From Phallus indusiatus (Eukaryota; Basidiomycota; Agaricomycetes; Phallales; Phallaceae): a DNA stretch of 64,000 nucleotides. A model generated the notes under the pieces. It ran no database searches. It worked only from the letters and a program-made list of their open reading frames with translations, and was not told the DNA's origin. Numbering within the stretch: position 1 is the stretch's first letter; each line of letters begins with the position of its first letter. Of the stretch, positions 23,887 to 36,210 are shown piece by piece. Made by a program: the position numbers and the translations under genes. The stretch lies in NCBI GenBank assembly GCA_027605045.1, contig JAQFWX010000024.1, positions 372,001-436,000 on the forward strand, in the 5' to 3' direction.

Positions 23887-25635
23887 ATGGGACAATACCA
23901 TAACGCAGTGATAGCACAACTTGCCAGTATTCATAATGGATTAAGGTAAGTCTCTTTTTGAAAGAGGCGCAAAGGATATTGAATTTGAAACGTTGCGACC
24001 AGAACAAACTCAAGCGAGTTGTCTCTGAGCGACGTCTTGGAGACAAAAAAGAAACTTGAATCGATCATCTTAGAGCTTCAATGCATCCACAGTTCCAAAC
24101 TCGCAGTAAACCGACTGTTCCCGTCTGTACTTTACAACATTTTTGCTTTTGCGGCTTACGATCCGTCCCCCATTCCTGGACCCGAAGTGACCGTCTTGAG
24201 AATCTCACACGTTTGTCGTCGTTGGAGGGATTTCGCACTGGAATGGCCAGTTCTATGGGCATTTGTTGATCCTGACAGATCTCCTTCAATCATCGATTCA
24301 TTCCTCAATCGATCTGGTAATACTGCTTTGACAATGTCGTGCAAGATGCCCCCACCCATTTCGGGAGCCCCCCGTAGTTCCAACATACCGACGAGTTTCA
24401 AGTACCTCAAATCTTGTAACAAGTCAATTCTACCCCGTTTATGCTCATTGACTCTCCGTTTTCATACTTCCCAATCTAACTTAATCCGGGATGTACTCAA
24501 TGCCTCTGGGACGCCATCGCTTCAAGTTCTACCCTTGTGGTATTTGGACATCGGTTTCGAAAGATACAGAAATAGTCCTCTTCTTTCCTTAAAAGATTTC
24601 TTTCAAATCAACGTCTGTTCTATACGAGGACTCAGTCTCTCGGATATAAACTGGCCCTGGTTTGAGCACCCACATCCCAATTTAACATACATCAAACTCC
24701 ATTCCACAGAACTTCCTTCTCTTTTTACTTTTTTGACCTTCTTGTCAAGCTGCCCTCTTTTAAAAGAGCTCCTCATTAACGACCCAAAGTTCGAAGAACA
24801 GCTCGATGTTCCAACTTATCCTACAAGCGGGCCAGACGACAGATTATTGCATTTACCAAATCTCGAACGAGTCATACTGGAGTCATGGAGCTGTGATTAT
24901 ATTCAAGAAATTTCTGGGCACGTTGGACCCTCAAGCCGTTTATCTCAATTTCAGCTGATTTGCAAAAACCGGATGCCTTCATCTCGCAATGTTTTTGACT
25001 CCGTTCCATCTGAAATACTCTCACACTTTTCACGTCACTCTTATCTATCCATAAACGCGAGCGGCGGCGACTATTTCAATATTATGTTCGCACCCAAACG
25101 CGAGCTCAGCTTCGGCTTCCCCACAGATTCGTCACTTCGTATCTCTGGTCCTGTGTCTACAGAAAATCTCCCCGTTGAAGAATTTCCAATTTTCAGGCTT
25201 ATATGTGAAGTGCCACGCATAGTGCACCTCACATTGATTGGTCATGCTTGGAAAATTCTCACGTCACCCAAATTTTGCGATTGGTTTTCCTGCCTCCAAG
25301 TTTTAAAGATAGAATGGACGTCCTTCGACAAAGGAGAAACTTTTAATACACCGCGTAGTGGTCCAAAACTTGAGACACTTATTTTAGGCCAACATGTGAC
25401 ATTGCCAATGGAGGTTCTATTGGGTATAATCCCGTGGATTCGGGCAAAATTTTTGAAGTTAGACGGAGAATTATTACACAAACATCGTAGATATCCTGAA
25501 TTTGGAAAGTTTATTGCTATTTTGCGCGAAATTGACGTCAAGACCAATGTTATCGATTGGAAGGGTGAGGAACAATGTATCGATCTGTATTCAGAATTAC
25601 TTGAAAATCCGTACCCTGTACAACCACTAGATTAG
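23887..25635 (+). CDS. F-box-like protein, paralogue 1
   Basis: Exon 1 is 23887-23945 (ATG at 23887), the intron 23946-24002 (GTAAGT..CCAG) and exon 2 24003-25635, giving 563 residues. The N-terminus has a short coiled coil, then an F-box-like segment typical of agarics: RLFPSVLYNIFAFA (about residues 54-70), followed by the conserved RISHVCRRWRDFALEWPVLW about 25 residues later. The rest is leucine-rich and resembles degenerate leucine-rich repeats. The expected role is substrate choice for an SCF ubiquitin ligase; the substrate is unknown. Exon structure, phase and sequence match the second copy at 54343-56021, including the AACAAACTC start of exon 2, so the two are duplicates. The first exon is short and would be missed by simple frame calling. 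Confidence 0.8.
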
Positions 25636-26612
25636 ATTAGAATAAACGGTGTTTCGAGCCATGAAAGAAATCTCTACTTCAAAACCTGTCTTATTAAATT
25701 CAACTCTCCAGTGAGTCGGTAATAACGTAGTCTAGCAAGTGCATGACGAAGGGGGACCAGGGTGACACACGCCTCATTCTTTATCATTACTGAAGTGACG
25801 GATGTTCTCTGGAACAAAAGACGACGCAGAGGAGTCTGAAGAAGCGCTTACTGAAAATGAAACGCTGGAAAAAACTTCATATGTGGTAGGGCATATCTTG
25901 TTTCGCTATTTTTCATGCTATTTCAAAACCGTTTCAGAGTTGGGAGTCTGATTGTGCTGCTGAACGTCGATTGTCGACGATGCAAAGGGAATTTGGCTGA
26001 CAGTTGGGTTTCGACGTGTCCCGATCACAATTAAAACCAATACGCTCGCTGAAGATCGTGGTCGATCTGAGCGCCAAGTTATTTTCCTATTATATAAAAC
26101 GTTACAAAGTAATGCCCCGTATCCAAGGCCAGCAATCAACATGTTTTCCCATTCCTCAATTTGCACCTCACTTCCTATTTCTCGCAACAAAGGTATCTAT
26201 TTATCCCATCCACGATGTTTATTTCTCGCGACGATGATATTGTTATGCTGTCCATTACGTCTGATTAGTGAGGCTGTATACCAACAGCTTTTCAGACAAT
26301 TTCTTAATCAGTGTATTCAGGAGTGTCGCGCTCCCCAGACTTTAGCCAAATATACCTTCGAATGACCTAAGTATGCGTATATCAAATTAAATGAACGGAA
26401 AAGAATGTATTCAAATTTCAGAGTGTCAAGAAAAGAGCACGGAAGTGTGAACAAACCAGAAAGATCACAATTGTTAAAAGTCTATCATATATTCATAGCT
26501 AGACAAGGAGACGAAATAGGGGAGAACGCGGTGTAATATTTTCTTCAAATGATAAGAGAGTTCATAGTCCTAACATTATGAAGTGCAAAAATATCTCTCG
26601 CTTTCTCATCAC
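25636..26612. other. Intergenic with a dispersed repeat or gene fragment
   Basis: About 25800-26070 resembles 37660-37930. A two-exon reading is possible: ATG 25803-25887, intron GTAGGG..TTTCAG, then a short exon with AAERRLSTMQREFG before TGA at about 26001. At 48 residues it is more likely a fragment than a gene. The rest shows nothing. Confidence 0.35.
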
Positions 26613-27838
26613 TTAGTTTCCCGGAATACATTTCGCATCCATCACCGCATCCCCTGGGACAACCCACTGACCCGCCGTAACGGTTGCTTGACGCAATCCA
26701 TAAAAACCGCCATTTGAAAACAGCACCTTCTTCCCCTGTGTATCAGGCAATAATGTCAAACTCCTCGTATAACTAATCCCCTGGTCCTTCGCTACTCCTT
26801 GCTTGATCCACTCCTTAGGATCGCCACCGGCCGTGTTCGTGAAGACTTGCGCATATGAGGAGTCAGAGACCGCGATTGTGCCTTGTGGACCACCGACAGG
26901 GGTCCAGATAGTATATGGGCCTGCCGCAGGGACGGTCCCATCAGTAGCCACAAGCTGCATGTCCGGAGCGCTGCCAAAGGTGAAGGGAGAGTCGCTAATC
27001 CTGTAGCCCACCGCGTAGTCAACGGGTCCTGGGGCCATACCGAGCTCATAGCTGAGCATGAATTTCGCCTTCTCGCCCTCGCCGATCTGCGCAATGGTTG
27101 TCATACCTGGACGAAGCGTGTAGTTGGACATGGCAACATCGTTGATAACAGGCCCCCAGTTCACCAGATCACGGGACTGTTGGTGTGCAAGTTTCTGACC
27201 GTGCAAGGGGTCCCGCTGGTCCGAATAGAAGACACCTAATTCACCATCGTGATAGAGGATGAAAGGTTCCCAGATTGGAGTGGCGCCATTTGTGGTATTG
27301 GGTGCTGTACCGGTAGCGACTAGGGACACGAATTGCCAAGTTGTGCTTTGTCGTATTAGCATGAGAGGGGCATAGAGACAAGGAGCACATACCCTTTGTC
27401 AGTGGAAGCGTGCAGCTCAATGTTCGTGCTGCTGAAGTCGCCAGGAATACCGTTTCCGGAGGCCAGGATGGTGCCAGCGGGGAACTCGCCCACTGTCTCA
27501 GGCAGCTCGTAAAGAAAAGGTTGCATGATCCTGCCACCGGTGTAGTTCTTTGCGCTGAAGTATATGCGAGAAAGTTCAGTCCATGTCTCGCCTTGGTCAT
27601 TTGATTGGAAAACGGGCAAGTAGGGTTCGCCCGGGGGAGAATCAACAAAAGAAGTGAGGATGGTGTTGGAGCAGTCATGACGGAGAACCACAGTGCGTGC
27701 ATAGGAAGTGCTCTTAGAGGTCCAGTTGGTGGGTGGAGCGAAGACGGTCACATTGGTAAAGTCCGGCGTGATTAAAGATGGAGACGCAGCGAGGGTGAGC
27801 GGGAGCAGGAGGGTGAGTAGCGTTGCGCTGAGAAGCAT
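26613..27838 (-). CDS. Secreted GH93-like exo-arabinanase / sialidase-fold glycosidase
   Basis: Two exons: 27838-27393 and 27345-26613, with a 47-bp intron (GTATGT..AAAG), giving 392 residues. The first 17-20 residues form a signal peptide (MLLSATLLTLLLPLTLAAS). The body matches the six-bladed propeller family of fungal GH93/BNR proteins: repeated Asp-box-like turns (QSNDQGETWTEL, about residues 80-90), an IWEPFILYHDGELGVFYSDQ segment after the intron, and an LPDTQGKKVLFSNGG segment near the end. GH93 enzymes release arabinobiose from arabinan outside the cell; substrate assignment here is by family only. A TATATAAAG-like box lies about 55 bp upstream. No lesion was seen. Confidence 0.8.
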
Positions 27839-27890
27839 GGATATTTAGTCCAGGAGGCAGACTTGTCTCAAAACATGATAACTTTCAACC

Positions 27891-27899
27891 CTTTATATG
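27891..27899 (-). promoter_or_regulatory. TATA-like box of the GH93-like gene
   Basis: The minus strand reads CATATAAAG, about 55 bases before the ATG at 27838. Position and sequence fit a core promoter. Confidence 0.5.
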
Positions 27900-28701
27900 C
27901 TTCCAAGCTCTTCACAGAAGCGAATGGGCGAATTAAAGGGGTTAATTCGCGGGGTGTATACACTCGTGATCGTATTGAGAAGCGCATTCAACATCTGATC
28001 GTCAGTCAGGCGCGAGTTCTATTCTTGTCTAGTGCTCGATCCGTAACGTCTGGTACGTCAGTTTCCTCTGTAATAAGATAGCAGAAGGTCACAGTACCAT
28101 TGTTAAGACTACCATCGCTCCAACATTGCTCCGCTCCGGTGTACTGGCGTCACGGAACCGCAGGAGTATAGAGTATGATCTCGGAATCGCTAATGATAGA
28201 TATAGAAATCACTACTGCTGAGGAAAGTATTGGAAGGAAGAGAGGGAGACACAAGATGGGACACAAGATGGGACACAAGATGGTTCACAAGATGGGGCAC
28301 ATGATGGTGGGCATGCATCAGGGAAAAATGACATGACAAAAACTGCCTATATTGTCTAATGTAGGCGCGGTAGGCCGAGTAGGCCCGTTGCCATGTACCC
28401 CGTTTTATTGTCCGCGGTAGCATGCTGTAGCCCAAGCCCAAACTACATGGATTTATATAAACCAAGGTAGCACAATATAACACCACTTATATATTACTAC
28501 ATAACGCCAAGGAATGTTCGTCATGATACATAGACCTACAAAGACCTACACATCACTGGTCAGTTTATCAGTCTTAAATATGTAGTGCAATACGCAATTC
28601 AAATTTAGACAAGTAATGATTAATAAATAAACATGTATTTGGAAAAAAATTTCAACAGTCTAAAATCTTTACTTTGTTTTCAAAGAAGCCTATCTAAGTC
28701 T
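27900..28701. other. Intergenic between GH93-like gene and element 2
   Basis: No gene. It contains the minisatellite at 28246. A left terminus of element 2 was looked for and not found. Confidence 0.4.
28246..28306 (+). repeat. ~13-bp minisatellite (GGGACACAAGAT)
   Basis: About five imperfect tandem copies of GGGACACAAGAT. Confidence 0.75.
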
Positions 28702-30943
28702 TCAATATTCATCATCTTCAAGTTCACCTTCATCATAATGATTATCTACTCCTTCATTTTCGCCTTCACTTTCACCTCCACCTTCACCTTCACCTTCACC
28801 TTCACCTTCACTTTCCTGATTCTCCACATCAGAAACCACTTTTGGTCGTTTGTGAGGCTTCGAAGTCCCTGATCTGAGTCGTTTGTGACCAGCTAGACAG
28901 ACATCACCAAGTGATCATATAACAAGCTCATTGACTTACTAGTAATTTCCTCCTCTTGCTCGTCCTCTTCATCTTCTTCATCTTCTTCATCTTCTCCATC
29001 CTCTCCGTCTTCTTCATCTTCTTCGTCCTCTTCATCCTCGTTATGATGGCCCGAGTGATTGTAGTTTTGGGTTGTGTTTGGTGTCGAGTGACTGGTCGGG
29101 ATATCAGAATCGCTATCAGTGTCCTCATCCTCTTGTTCAAACTGCGCAATAGAGGCTTCATCCAATTGTGGTAATCCCTCAACTGGTGCGACTCCTGCAT
29201 GTCTTCTACGAAAAAAATGTGTTAAAAAGCGGTCAAACATGACTGTGAGACTTGAGAATGTTACCGGGCACGCCTAAGCATACGGGTGCGGAGAATATTC
29301 AGTTTTTCTTTCGCAGTAGCAGTATAACCATTCACGGACTCCAGCATGCCAAGATGTTTTTGATAAATTGGTTGATAGACCGTGGCTACGAAGTTCTGAT
29401 TGAGCTGAAGAACACCGGTGGACCAGTGATTAAGAACATATTCAACCTAACACAATTGGAGATCTGAGTAAATTATTCTATAAATATGATTACACATACC
29501 GTTGTAAATATCAGCGCCAATGTCTGCAGTGGAATGGGCGTGAAATACTTTTCAAACTTGATCCCTTCATCGCCTGTATCTTTGAACCACATGGTGTTGA
29601 TAATTGCTTGAAAGACCGGATGTTCAAATAGCCCAGTACGATGCACAGGATCCTATGATTCAGAGACAATACTAAGTATATGGCGTGAGATGGAAATTAT
29701 TATTACCTTGAATAGAAAGGAATGGTTGTTTTTTAAAGACGTATAGAGCTTCTTATTTGCAGCGATGGACCTGGGGCTACACGAACTATTGAACCCATAA
29801 TGAGTCCCAATCAGTGGGACTGTTTTATTCCTAAGTTCACCCCGAAGATGAGAGTCCCGTGCTATAATCTAAAAGACAGATGAGAATGATAAAATACAGA
29901 AGATTTGGTGCACATTACTATCTTTCTCAAAGTGCGCATCAATGTAGTGTTGGGTAAGGGAATTTTGAGGGCATCACTAGCACGGTTCAAAGCAGCACCA
30001 GCCATGAGAGTCTCTTCCGCACAATCAGGGAAAGGGCAGGACGTAGATAAGACTGAACGATAGTCTGCCACTGTATATTTAACTAGTCCTACCCATTCAT
30101 CTGGTAAATCACTCATACGAGGACGGGCCCTCCTCTGGGAAACCTTAGTGAGTTCTGGCTCCAAGCTATCACCAGGTTCGCTATATAAAAAACAACACCG
30201 CATCAGAGATACATGCAAATTGCATCTGATGAATTTACATACATGGCAGGAGAACCCGGGTCTGCTGATGGTATGGCAGACAAGGATGGAGAGGTTGTGA
30301 TAATTTGTCTGTTCGAGACTGAGGACGATGGTGGAGTTGGCACAGAAGCACGAGCTTGGGATGACGACGTTTGGAAATTGGTACCCATGGTACGGCTCAC
30401 CATACGGGTACGGAACTAGGAAAACATGTGTTAATAATAGTGAAATATCAGGATGGACTTACAGAGGTTTGGTTGCTAACAGTGGATAAAGGTCTCCTTG
30501 CTTCCGATGGTTGAACTGCAAGGGATATCACAAAAAAATCACACATGTTGTAAAGGATAAATACCTGATGGTACATCATCAAAAGGATCTTCATCTGGAG
30601 GAGCAAAATGAGTGATCAAAGAAGAAGCCAGTGGGGTAATAGTGAACCCTCTTGCTGCTGGAGCAATCTCAGCCGTCGTGCTGGTAACTGAGGTAACAGC
30701 TTTTTTTGGGACTTGTCGCTTTTTCCCATTTTTGTTTGTTCTTGCTTGATTATTTTCTTTTGCACGTTCTGCAGCTGAATACATAGTGATGTTTAGATTA
30801 AATCAATCCAGAAGGGGGTTGAGTACCTACCATAGTCGGCCCCTTTTGATGTAGGCACTCGCTGACGGGCGGGTCGCCCATCCAGGCTCATAGCTGAACT
30901 ACGCTTGGCATTGGAGCCTAAGCTGGGAGTGGAAGAGGTGGGC
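28702..30943 (-). CDS. DUF6532-like protein with acidic tail, partner gene of element 2
   Basis: The start is ATG 30943 (MPTSSTPSLGS). About eight to nine exons follow, with consistent splice joins such as TATG|GTAGGT..ATTCAG and ACTA|GTAAGT..TCTAG before the last exon, which ends TGA at 28702-28704. The N-terminal part is basic and Ser/Pro-rich. The central domain (SDLPDEWVGLVKYTVADYRS, then IIARDSHLRGELRNK, then PVFQAIINTMWF, then FTPIPLQTLALIFTT and NHWSTGVLQLNQNF) fits a basidiomycete family I recall as DUF6532 (not verified). An Asp/Glu run (about 28950-29050) and Glu-Gly repeats follow. The gene is head to head with the transposase at 31280 (336-bp gap), the same layout as element 1. 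Role unknown. Confidence 0.65.
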
Positions 30944-31279
30944 ATGATAGCAAAAACAGGGGGAGGTGAACAGTCAAGAAAAAAATATGCGCAGGAGCAA
31001 CTCTGTTGAGCGTGTAAGTGACACGGGGATGTTTTTTTTTCGAAATTTTTTTCCAAGACAACCCCATATATGCCAAATATTTTGATCACCTGACTTACAT
31101 GAACTTTATTTTGTTTGGGCTCCCTAACTTTGTACACGTTCGCTGCGGAAGGGCCAAATACTTTCGGGCTTGTATCACCATTCGGAAAAAGTTTCAACTT
31201 CAAGGTACTAGTTTTACAAACAAATGTAAACAGATACCATGAAAAAAATCTGCGTACACACCATATTGTGATTCCCCAA

Positions 31280-34233
31280 ATGGTCGTTCTTTGTCCCATC
31301 TGTAGGCGCGACTTTGATTCAGCAAAATCACAGCGCAGTCACCTTAGTCAAAATCAGATGTGCAGAGATGCATTCGAAAAACATACCGATCAAGCCATAC
31401 AAGATCACCTAGCCAATGTAACTGTGCCAGGGGACCAACTTTTTGAAACGTCCTCCTTTGGACAATTCGAATTTCCACACACAATTCACCAGGATGACGA
31501 ACCAGCCGCACCATCACCATCCTTTCATCCTCTCCATATTCAGAACTATCCTCAGGAAGCCGAGGCTGGGTTTACGTCTGGAGTTGGTCAGACTGCTTGG
31601 GAGAAAGTATTTAGAGATGGCAAACCTTCCGAAGAATGGGGTGGATTCAAGTCTCAAGAGGAATGGGACCTGGCACACTGGATTATAAAAAGCGGCCTAT
31701 CCCAAAGTCAAATTGATTCGTTCTTGGAATTGAAATCAGTGAGTTTCACAGTTAAGGGATAAACCATCCAAACTTACCATCCAATTCAGGTTGAAAAGCG
31801 TCTAGATTTATCTTTCCATAACAAACGCACTTTCTTCCAGCGTGTTGACAAGATCCCACGTTTCAATAGTCCCGAATTCGAATGCGAAACCATAGATATT
31901 ACTGGAAATATGACGAACGACCAACACAAAGCCCAGACAATTTCTGTTGAACTATGGAAACGGAACCCAGTTGATCTTATCCGCGAAATCATTGGAAATC
32001 CTGCCTTAAAAGAGGATCTTGTTTATACTCCTGCCAAAGTTTTCACTGATGAAACACGGCAAGAACGAATCTACAATGAGATGAACACCGGTGATTGGTG
32101 GTGGGAAACACAAGTAAGCTCTTGTATCTAAATATGAGTTCGGTCTACTTACAGTGCATAGTCCAAGCTTCCTCGAAAGGCTACAATTGCACCTGTCATC
32201 ATTGCAAGTGATGCTACGAAGTTATCACAATTCGGAGGCGACAAGGTAGCATGGCCCGTGTACCTCTCTATTGGCAATGTCAACAAGCGTGCTCGTCGCA
32301 GTCCCAGCAATCGGGCTATGTTATTGTTAGCATATCTTCCAGTCAGTAAACTCGAATGTTTCACCGAGGAGTCACGCAGCCAAGCCAAACGCCAATTGTT
32401 TCACTATTGTCAGGAGAGTGTCCTACGTGCACTTCGTGAAGCTGGACTGCATGGAGTTGATATGGTCTGTGCTGACGGTTACATCCGACGTGTTTACCCG
32501 ATTGTGGCTGCATACGTGGCTGATCATCCCGAACAATGCCTCATTGCCTTCTGTTTGCAAAGTCGTTGTCCGAAATGCCTTGTACAACATGACAAACGGG
32601 GTCGGCCTTTGGATGATCCTTCCGTCAAAAGTACCCCACGAGATCCTGCATCTATTCTCAAAACCTTGCAGAAGCATGCCGAAAACCATCCTAACACTAT
32701 CAAGGAGGACGGAATCAGACCAGATGATCACGATCCATTCTGGGCAGACCTACCTCACTGCAACATTTTCGACGCCTTCACACCTGATTTGCTCCACCAA
32801 ATTCACAAAGGCATTTTCAAAGAGCACATCGTCAACTGGTGTTTGAATATGGTTGGAAACGCTGAAGTTGATGCACGATTCAAAACATTACCTACACACT
32901 TTGGACTGCGACATTTCTCCAAAGGAATTTCCGTATTGAGCCAATGGACGGGTACTGAAGCCAAGGAGATCGAGCGGGTTTTTCTTGGTGTTCTGGCAAA
33001 TTCGGTCGATGACCACATATTTCGTGCGACTCGGGCATTATTGGACTTCATTTATTATGCCGATTTCTCCACCCACTCAACTGAAACTTTGAAATATATG
33101 GAGGCAGCTCTGATGGAATTTGACAAGTATAAAGATCAGTTCATCAGACTACGTCAGCACCCAAATTTCAACATACCCAAGTTTCATGCAATCCGGCATT
33201 ACGTTGAGAGCATTCGGCGATTTGGAACTACAGATGGATTCAACACTGAGCTTCCGGAACGGCTCCATATCAATCTTGTCAAGGATGGCTTTCGCGCAAG
33301 CAATCATCGAGAGTACCTAACCCAAATGGTGACTTGGTTGCGGCGACACGAAACTGTTGATGCTTTCGCAGCTTACCTGCGCTGGAGACAAGGACAATAT
33401 ATCGCATCAGCCTCCCCAGAAGAGCTAAACACGCAAGTAGACGACGGAGCCATTACTATTGTTTCATCAGCCAAACAGTCTCGGGTTCATCCAGCAGCAA
33501 ATTGGGCTGGACTTACAACGTTGATATTGAGTAAAGCACCAGCCCATCCGCGCACCTCAGTAGACACCTTGCAAACCATGTATGGAGCAGTGGATTTCCT
33601 ACCAGAGTTACGATCCTTCCTGCAATCCCAAGCCCCAGAGCTTCACTTGCCAAATCATTACCATACGTTCAGTGTCTATAAACGCGTCAGATTGACTTAC
33701 ACATCACTTCAAGGAATGGACGAACCTCCTGAACATGATTGCATTCGTGCAATCCGTAGTACTGATAACGCGCCTGCCATTTTTGACACAGCAATCGTTG
33801 ATTTGGATGGTAAGGCTGAGGTTACAGGAATTGAAGGTTAGTCCAACCATGAATGCTTTAAATTCAAACAAAATACTCACGTTGTGAAGGAGTGGCTGTA
33901 GTGCAAGTTCGTGTCATTTTTACACTGCCACCTGAGTTAGGACATTTTGACAAACCATTGGCCTACGTCGAGTATTTTACTTCTCGACGTGTATTGTCCG
34001 ACACATATGGGATGTATTCGGTACGTCGTTCTAGAAAGCAAGGTCGGCGGAAGGCTGGAATTATAGCTTTGGAGAACATACGAAGTAGTTGTCATCTGTT
34101 TCCGATATTTGACCCCATTGAAAGCTTAGGCTGGACTTCGGAAAATGTGTTAGAAAAATGCGAAAAATTCTTCATAAATCCATACCTGAGTAAATACTTT
34201 TTTCAGGCACTTTCAATGCCATATAACTTATAA
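31280..34233 (+). CDS. Plavaka-type (CMC superfamily) transposase, element 2, apparently intact
   Basis: Four exons: 31280-31738, 31790-32113, 32162-33836 and 33890-34233. Phases agree and no stops occur, giving 933 residues. Cys5, Cys8, His21 and Cys28 form an N-terminal C2HC finger (CPICRRDF). Family landmarks follow: ELWKRNPVDLIREIIGNP; a run ending GDWWWETQ; ATIAPVIIASDATKLSQFGG; AWPVYLSIGNV; VCADG, then AAYVADHPEQC and a CPKC knuckle; DAFTPDLLHQIHKG; PKFHAIRHYVESIRRFG; then ELPERLHI; and a C-terminal VQVRVIFTLP...LAYVEYF domain. The Asp in ADG and DLLHQ and the Glu in ELPERLH are candidate catalytic acids. It shares its promoter region with the gene at 30943. Nuclear cut-and-paste transposition is the expected role. 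Confidence 0.85.
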
Positions 34234-35823
34234 TTGCATGTTCATATGGAGAATCTTACTATCCATCAACAACCGCGAGAAACTGCACAGATGGAACGGT
34301 GGTGAATCAACGACGCTGGAGCCTCAAGGAAAAAATGTCAGAAGTAGATACTATCTCACTAATAGTCCAATTAGTCATTGTAGACTCAAAGCGCGATGTA
34401 ACGTTATATCAAAATTGGATTGATTATGGAGGAGTACAGATGACAATGTAAAGGCGGTCATGGCTACAAAAGACTACAGAGTCTACGTAAAATGGCCCCG
34501 TTACATGTCACAATGGCGCGCGCCATAAACAGCGATGATTATATTGCGCTACGGGAAGACTTGATTTTTCCTGATGTGGCATAATAGAACAGTGTCACAT
34601 GTCACATGTCACACGCGTGTCCTTGAGCGTCTGGCGACAGTCCATAAGCGTCAATATTTCATGTCACAGTCCGGCGTTTTCCCAGACCGTCTTAGAACAC
34701 TGTCCCGGAGCGTCGCAACTTAGAAATTCATTAGATCCAAATTGTTTCCAATAACGATGACGCTCCTGGGTTGATGGCTCTTGGATGTCTACGGTTTGCG
34801 CATGCCACTTGTACGGATCTAGATGGCATTCACTCTGACGGAGCACTGTTTATGAAATTCGATGAATGAATCCAAAAATCTTGAGTTTGAAGCTTTGCTC
34901 AAGTTCCGCTCGCATTATCGCCACTGGGAGAAAAATTGAACTTCGAGAGCCAAAAAAACAAAGCTGAAAGAGGAAGAACAATGGGGAACTTCAGATGCCC
35001 TTCTCCTATCTTTCTTTCGGAAAAACCCTGTCAATTTCTGCTCGTCCTTCAAGAGCTCAAAAGGCGCCCATTCAACAGGCGTCGTATGTAGTACTCAACT
35101 TTGCTCATAACGGCATAACTCCGTACTGCGAGCATGAAACGGAAAAATACGCGACGATGGTACCGACGCCTGACATGAGACCAAGTTGAAGCGGAATTGA
35201 AGTAGACGCCAGAATACACCTCTCATAACCTGTCCAGATGACGTGTCAATTCAATGTTTTGACAAGCAGGTCCAAGAGGTGAGAGCATAGCTGAGGCACA
35301 GAGAACGGATGAAAACGGCAGCAAGAAATAACATGTTTGATTGAAATATAATCCGTATTCTCGACACGGACATAATAATGGCCGTAGTATTCCCTACAAT
35401 ACAGATACTGCCGGTAATGTACTGCAAGGGAGTGAAGAGACGTATGTAGGCCTTATACCTGTTCTCAATTTATTCTGCCCGTGCGATACCCGCCATTACA
35501 CCGGTGGCAGTAACTACTTCATCTCTTCGATTACCGTGAAGACGAATCAATACTTTAGAGGTTCAAACGTATGGCTGCCAAGTCTTTGCGTAATACAACT
35601 TAAACAATGCCGTGTACATAAATGAGGCGAGGAATGCAAACGATGGATCCTTTACACAAAGCTCCTTCTGATATATTGATATAAGCATAAGTTTTACCCG
35701 GGTAAAACAATACAATGCATGCGCTCCATATTAGCCAATGTTTTTCGATATGCGGTGTAATAGGTACTCACAGGTATTACTACCCTGTCCGAGTCGCCGT
35801 TAGCAGTGATCCATTGCTTTTGG
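34234..35823. other. Intergenic, no gene supported
   Basis: Short frames only. There is a small tandem run of GTCACAT at about 34593-34613. The right terminus of element 2 should lie here but could not be fixed. Confidence 0.4.
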
Positions 35824-35831
35824 TATAAATA
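35824..35831 (+). promoter_or_regulatory. TATA box of the small secreted protein gene
   Basis: TATAAATA, 78 bases before the ATG at 35902. Confidence 0.6.
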
Positions 35832-35901
35832 GGCCGTCAAAGTTCAAACTGAGTTTCTCAGCAATAACTCTCACTTGCTTCTCCTCTCAAATTTATTTCT
35901 C

Positions 35902-36156
35902 ATGTTGTTTCCTCGTGTCCTCTTACTTGTTCCTATGGCCTTGACCTTCTCTGCTGTTGTTGCTTCGCCAACCAACAATTTACCTAATAGCCTTACTGCT
36001 CGGGAAACCTGTAAGGAAGAATGCATCAGACTAGGCATTAAAGACGTTTCAATTTGCGTAAGTTTTTCCAAAATCCTCGTCTCTTTCATGTACTATCTCT
36101 ACGATATTCTAACGAAAATTTGTTGCCAGTGCCCTATTACCGGTGGTAAAATCTAA
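35902..36156 (+). CDS. Tiny secreted cysteine-containing protein
   Basis: Exon 1 is 35902-36057, the intron 36058-36129 (GTAAGT..GCCAG) and exon 2 36130-36156, giving 60 residues. The first 24 or so residues are a clear signal peptide (LLLVPMALTFSAVVAS). The mature part is about 36 residues with four cysteines (TCKEEC, then a CC pair made by the splice join) and ends PITGGKI. The TATA box and splice signals are good. I know no family. Size and composition fit small secreted effector-like or antimicrobial-like peptides, but that is inference. Confidence 0.6.
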   Translation: MLFPRVLLLVPMALTFSAVVASPTNNLPNSLTARETCKEECIRLGIKDVSICVSFSKILVSFMYYLYDILTKICCQCPITGGKI

Positions 36157-36210
36157 GCGAGTAGCTTAGAATGTCTCTAACAGCACAAATGGGACCACCC
36201 ATTATACTGG

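Noticed and set aside
28633..28872. Phe/Thr-rich plus-strand frame
   Set aside because: It is antisense to the Glu-Gly repeats of the DUF6532-like gene.
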